64,000 nt of DNA from Paraburkholderia panacisoli (lineage in GTDB: Bacteria; Pseudomonadota; Gammaproteobacteria; Burkholderiales; Burkholderiaceae). Each line of letters opens with the position of its first letter. Within the stretch, counting starts at the first letter, position 1. The notes under the pieces are model-generated. The model ran no database searches and had not been told where the DNA came from. It worked only from the letters and a program-made list of their open reading frames with translations. The position numbers and the translations under genes were made by a program. The stretch lies in NCBI RefSeq assembly GCF_008369935.1, contig NZ_VTUZ01000014.1, positions 1 through 64,000 on the forward strand. The letters run 5' to 3'. Positions 60,627 to 64,000 of this stretch are shown here, piece by piece.

Positions 60627-63482
60627 GTGCGACACGCATGCTCGTGTCCGTTAGCCCACGTTACGGGCATCGACCGCAGTAGATGTGCTTTAGGCCCCTA
60701 GGGGCAATTTCTAGTAGCTGAGTGTGTGGTCCTTCGGGACTACGCCCCATATTTGTGAAGCGTGACCCGGGCATTTCCAGCCGGAGGATCGCATTGTATT
60801 GACCTGATTACCGTCAGGTCCCGCCCAGTCAGCGGCTTCATCCCCGCCGACAAGGCGGGATGTCGTGTGCAATTCCTGTGCTTTCAACGGCAACGGATTC
60901 GCAAGCCGATACGAGCGAAAGCTCGGTGTGTCATTGTTTTGCCTCGTCTGAGTCCGGGTGAGGAAGTGAACCTGCTGTACGACCAGCAGTAGCCTAGGAA
61001 GACATGCGTCACTGGCAACGGTGGGGTGTGAAGCTCTTCTGACAATGTAGCCCCCGGATGTTTCGGGCAGGTCTTTTCCGTGAGGGATCGACTTGGAGAC
61101 TCCTAGCAGCGATGGGGTTGAGGAGCTAGGCTGACTGATAAGGTTAACAGATGTGAACTGCTGATAAACCTCGTAAGCAGCGTTGTGCCTAAGCTGCTAT
61201 CAGGCACTGACCAAAAGGTATGTGGTCGGATAACCCGTTGACTCATCGGGTTACGTCGTCGTGACGACCACCGGGGAATAGGCAGAACCTAAGTCAGTCG
61301 TGTGACATGCCGGGAACGTGGTAAGCCTGTATGGTTGCCAGCGCAGTTGGCTGGCACGCGAACCGTAAGGGACGCTGTTGATTGTGCAGGTATGGGAGGA
61401 CGGAGAAAGCGAATGCCGGGCTGTAACGGTCCGGATAGGGGTTGAGACATTACCTCACGCGATAAGCGGGCAGACTTCCGTCTGGTCTACCGTCGCAAGA
61501 CGGCTGACTACCCTCTGTAACTTGGTTCGATGCGGGCGCGTGCGCCCGTATTGAGGTGTTTGTCCGAGATATGGGTGCATGCGCTCATATTGAGGTGTCT
61601 GTTGTTCCCCAGCGGGGTGTGTCTTCCCCGCTGGGGGAGATGCGCCTTCTGCCGGGGATCTAATCCAAGGTAGGAGAGCAGCATGAAAGTATCTGGTCGA
61701 AAGACTGGATCTGCGCTTTCCCACGCGCCGGACAGCTGGTACGCCGTAGATTGGCGTCGGGTTGAGCGGAACGTGAGAGGGATGCAGATTCGAATTGCGA
61801 AGGCGACGCGGGAAGGTAACTGGCGCAGGGTGAAAGCCCTGCAACGGATGCTGACCCGCACGTTGTCCGCGAAGTTGTATGCGGTACGACGTGTTACGCA
61901 GAACCAGGGTGCGCGAACGGCTGGAGTCGATCGCGAGCTATGGGATTCGCCTGAAAGCCGGTGGGAAGCCATCGGCAGGTTGAAGCGGCGCGGATACAGG
62001 CCTCTGCCATTACGGAGAGTCTTTATCCCCAAGGCCAATGGGAAGGAACGCCCGCTGGGCATTCCGACCATGCGGGACAGGGCGATGCAGGCTCTGTATC
62101 TGCTGGCATTGGAGCCAGTGTCGGAATCGACGAGCGACCCGAATTCGTATGGATTCAGGCTAAACCGGTCGACGGCTGACGCCATGTCCCAGATTTTTCT
62201 CCTCACGTGCCGCAGCGTTTCGTCGCAATGGGTACTGGAGGCGGATATCAAGGGCTGCTTTGACCACATCAACCATGAGTGGCTGGAAAACAATGTCCCG
62301 ATGGACAGGGAAATTCTCCGCAAGTGGTTGAAGGCTGGCCTGATTTACAAGGGGCAGCTACAGGCGACTGAGGCCGGTACGCCGCAGGGAGGGATCATCT
62401 CCCCGACGTTGGCTAATGTGACGCTGAACGGGCTGGAACGGGAACTGATTGCGCACCTCGGTGCGAAATTTGGGGTCGCGAAGGCCAAGAAGCTGAAAGT
62501 GAATGTGGTGCGGTACGCGGATGACTTCGTGATTACCGGCGACTCGCAAGAGGTGCTGAAAAGCGAAGTCCGCCCTTGGGTGGAAGCATTCCTCGCAGTT
62601 CGAGGTCTGCAATTGTCCGAGGAGAAAACGCGGGTCACGCACATTGACCACGGCTTCGACTTCCTTGGGTGGAATTTCCGGAAGTATTCGGGAACGCTGC
62701 TCATCAAGCCAAGCAAGAAAAACGCGCAAGCGTTCTATCGCAAGGTGGTGGAAACGATCAGCGGTAACAAGACGGTGAAGCAGGAGGACCTGATCCGGCT
62801 GCTGAACCCGATGCTACGAGGCTGGGCGCAGTATCACAGTCCCGTGGTTGCCAAGCAGGCGTACACACGCATGGAGTATCTGGTCTATCAGAGGCTCTGG
62901 CGATGGTCGAAGCGGAGGCATCCAAACAAGAACGCCGACTGGGTGAGAAAGAAGTACTTTCACACTGTGGGTGAGCGGAATTGGGTGTTTGGCGCTCCCG
63001 TGGTACGGGACGATGGCAGCAAAGGGTTGCTGGAGTTGTACCAAATTAGCGGTACGACTATCAGGCGCCACAAGAAGATCAAGGGAGATTTCAACCCCTT
63101 TGATCCCATGTGGGAGCGATATGGCGAGCAGTTGCGGCAGGAGCGCCTGTGGGAATCAATGCGTTACCGCAAGCAATGGGCGAGCTTGTACATGTCGCAG
63201 AGCGGGCTTTGTGCGCACTGCGGCTGTCCCTTGACGGACGAAACGGGTTGGCACGATCATCATCTGGAATATCGGATGCATGGCGGGTCAGATGGTTTGT
63301 CTAACCGGGTTTTGCTTCACCCACACTGTCACCAGCAGGTACACGTTGGTAATATTGCAGTAGCTAAGCCGGTCTTATCGTAGATAGGACTCTGTTTGTA
63401 GGCTCGAGCTGTATGCGGTGAAAGCCGCACGTACAGTTCCTAGGGGGCTCCTCTTCCGTAAGGAAGGGGGGCTACCCTCCAC
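60627..63482 (+). mobile_element. Complete group II intron with maturase, in the argF leader
   Basis: The 5' end reads GTGCGACACGC. The EBS1 hairpin is visible: stem TAACCCG / CGGGTTA (61231-61253) with loop TTGACTCAT, whose GACTCA pairs with the last six exon bases TGAGTT (60621-60626, one G-U pair). Domain V is the 34-base GAGCTGTATGCGG...ACAGTTC at 63406-63439, including the AGC triad. Domain VI follows, with a bulged branch-point A at 63474, eight bases before the predicted 3' end. The ORF lies in domain IV. The HNH-bearing maturase and exon-binding layout suggest a chloroplast-like (CL) class, but I could not verify the class. Length is about 2.86 kb. Confidence 0.85.
61683..63383 (+). 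CDS. ltrA: Group II intron-encoded reverse transcriptase/maturase with HNH endonuclease
   Basis: A 566-residue intron-encoded protein that helps its own intron splice and makes it mobile. An N-terminal RT-0 region is followed by the reverse transcriptase core (TAGVDRELW, RPLPLRRVFIPKANGKERPLGIPT, TPQGGIISPTLANV) with the catalytic YADD at 278-281. The maturase domain X has LLNPMLRGWAQYHSPVVAK. The C-terminus carries an HNH endonuclease with CAHC (510-513) and DHHLEYRMHGG and LHPHCH. All domains look intact, so the intron may be mobile. GGAG precedes the ATG. Confidence 0.95.
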   Translation: MKVSGRKTGSALSHAPDSWYAVDWRRVERNVRGMQIRIAKATREGNWRRVKALQRMLTRTLSAKLYAVRRVTQNQGARTAGVDRELWDSPESRWEAIGRLKRRGYRPLPLRRVFIPKANGKERPLGIPTMRDRAMQALYLLALEPVSESTSDPNSYGFRLNRSTADAMSQIFLLTCRSVSSQWVLEADIKGCFDHINHEWLENNVPMDREILRKWLKAGLIYKGQLQATEAGTPQGGIISPTLANVTLNGLERELIAHLGAKFGVAKAKKLKVNVVRYADDFVITGDSQEVLKSEVRPWVEAFLAVRGLQLSEEKTRVTHIDHGFDFLGWNFRKYSGTLLIKPSKKNAQAFYRKVVETISGNKTVKQEDLIRLLNPMLRGWAQYHSPVVAKQAYTRMEYLVYQRLWRWSKRRHPNKNADWVRKKYFHTVGERNWVFGAPVVRDDGSKGLLELYQISGTTIRRHKKIKGDFNPFDPMWERYGEQLRQERLWESMRYRKQWASLYMSQSGLCAHCGCPLTDETGWHDHHLEYRMHGGSDGLSNRVLLHPHCHQQVHVGNIAVAKPVLS

Positions 63483-63490
63483 CACAAACG

Positions 63491-63532
63491 ACGGCGGCGC
63501 CGTCCGGCAATCCTGCCGGGTGAGACCGCCGT
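63491..63532 (+). promoter_or_regulatory. Nested hairpin in the argF leader
   Basis: ACGGCGG (63491-63497) pairs with CCGCCGT (63526-63532) and encloses CCGGCA-N4-TGCCGG (63504-63519). The structure ends nine bases before the argF ATG and no clear Shine-Dalgarno sequence is present, so it could influence translation. Confidence 0.45.
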
Positions 63533-63541
63533 ATTTGTTTC

Positions 63542-64000
63542 ATGACCGCCAAGAAAATTCGCCACTACCTGCAGTTCAAGGATTTCTCGCTGGACGACTA
63601 CGAGTACGTGCTGGAACGCGCGCGCATTCTGAAGCGCAAGTTCAAGAACTACGAGACCTACCATCCGCTGCACGATCGCACGCTGGCGATGATCTTCGAA
63701 AAGAATTCGACGCGTACGCGCCTGTCGTTCGAAGCCGGCATCTTCCAGCTGGGCGGCCACGCGGTCTTCATGAACACGCGCGACACGCAGCTTGGCCGCG
63801 GCGAACCGATCGAAGACGCCGCGCAGGTGATCTCGCGCATGGTCGACATCATCATGATCCGCACGTTCGGCCAGGACATCATCGAGCGTTTCGCCGAGAA
63901 TTCGCGCGTGCCGGTGATCAACGGGCTGACCAACGAATACCACCCCTGCCAGGTGCTGGCCGACATCTTCACGTACTTCGAGCATCGCGGTCCGATTCGC
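63542..64000 (+). CDS. argF: Ornithine carbamoyltransferase (N-terminal part; runs off the window)
   Basis: Makes citrulline from ornithine and carbamoyl phosphate in arginine synthesis. The 153 codons seen contain the carbamoyl-phosphate-binding STRTR at 56-60, the IRTFGQDIIERFAEN block and NEYHPCQVLAD. The frame is open to the window edge. Its leader is interrupted by the group II intron. Confidence 0.96.
   Translation, partial: MTAKKIRHYLQFKDFSLDDYEYVLERARILKRKFKNYETYHPLHDRTLAMIFEKNSTRTRLSFEAGIFQLGGHAVFMNTRDTQLGRGEPIEDAAQVISRMVDIIMIRTFGQDIIERFAENSRVPVINGLTNEYHPCQVLADIFTYFEHRGPIR

Noticed and set aside
61508..62323. 271-codon minus-strand frame inside the intron
   Set aside because: Antisense to the maturase; no family features.
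1..64000. tRNA or rRNA genes
   Set aside because: No cloverleaf with T-arm consensus and no rRNA-like segment was recognised by eye; a covariance-model scan would be decisive.

Overview
High-GC beta-proteobacterial chromosome, most consistent with Paraburkholderia/Burkholderia (inferred from codon use and gene order such as lpxK-ycaR-kdsB-adk, clpS-clpA, murJ facing rpsT, ileS-lspA-coaBC-dut, and a stand-alone EF-G). Most of the window is core housekeeping DNA. No rRNA, tRNA, CRISPR array, prophage or IS transposase was recognised. The mobile DNA seen is two group II introns of different types, one at each end of the window.

Layout. 1-115: 5' edge of a class C-like group II intron (minus strand), inserted just after the terminator of nadC. 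187-7103 (minus): nadA-nadC (NAD synthesis), a fatty-acid desaturase, an MscS-type channel, and purN with an RsmB-like rRNA methyltransferase. 7220-14616 (plus): ribF, ileS-lspA, coaBC, a luciferase-like oxidoreductase and dut. 14764-24125: clpS-clpA, a cold-shock gene with a long leader, icd, an RluE-like pseudouridine synthase, two small exported proteins and EF-G. 24330-33961: a His-rich cupin with a Ni/Co permease, a four-gene peptide ABC importer with a fused double ATPase, a Gly/Ser-repeat protein and a secreted Rap1a/Tai-like protein.

34022-49176 is the accessory part: aldo/keto reductase, GntR-UTRA regulator, a CaiB/BaiF-type CoA transferase divergent from a citrate synthase that carries its own HTH domain (with paired TAATCAA/TTGATTA palindromes between them), DUF2917 and a MocR regulator sharing a perfect 10-bp inverted repeat, an MFS pump, a degenerate EAL protein overlapping tail-to-tail with an ECF41-like sigma factor, a solitary second ClpP, a NYN-LOTUS protein, a glycine-zipper lipoprotein and a small secreted protein. 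49501-60242 returns to core genes: sodB, xseA, lpxK-ycaR-kdsB-adk, a short-chain dehydrogenase, murJ with a SirB1-like gene, rpsT and DUF3579.

60627-63482 is a complete group II intron with a reverse transcriptase/HNH maturase. A domain V, a branch-point A and an EBS1-IBS1 pairing are readable, which fixes the splice sites. It lies in the 5' leader of argF, in the same orientation, so argF expression should depend on reading through or splicing it. The most unusual points are this intron-in-leader arrangement, the HTH-citrate synthase/CoA-transferase locus with its operator array, the degenerate EAL/ECF41 pair and the NYN-LOTUS protein.
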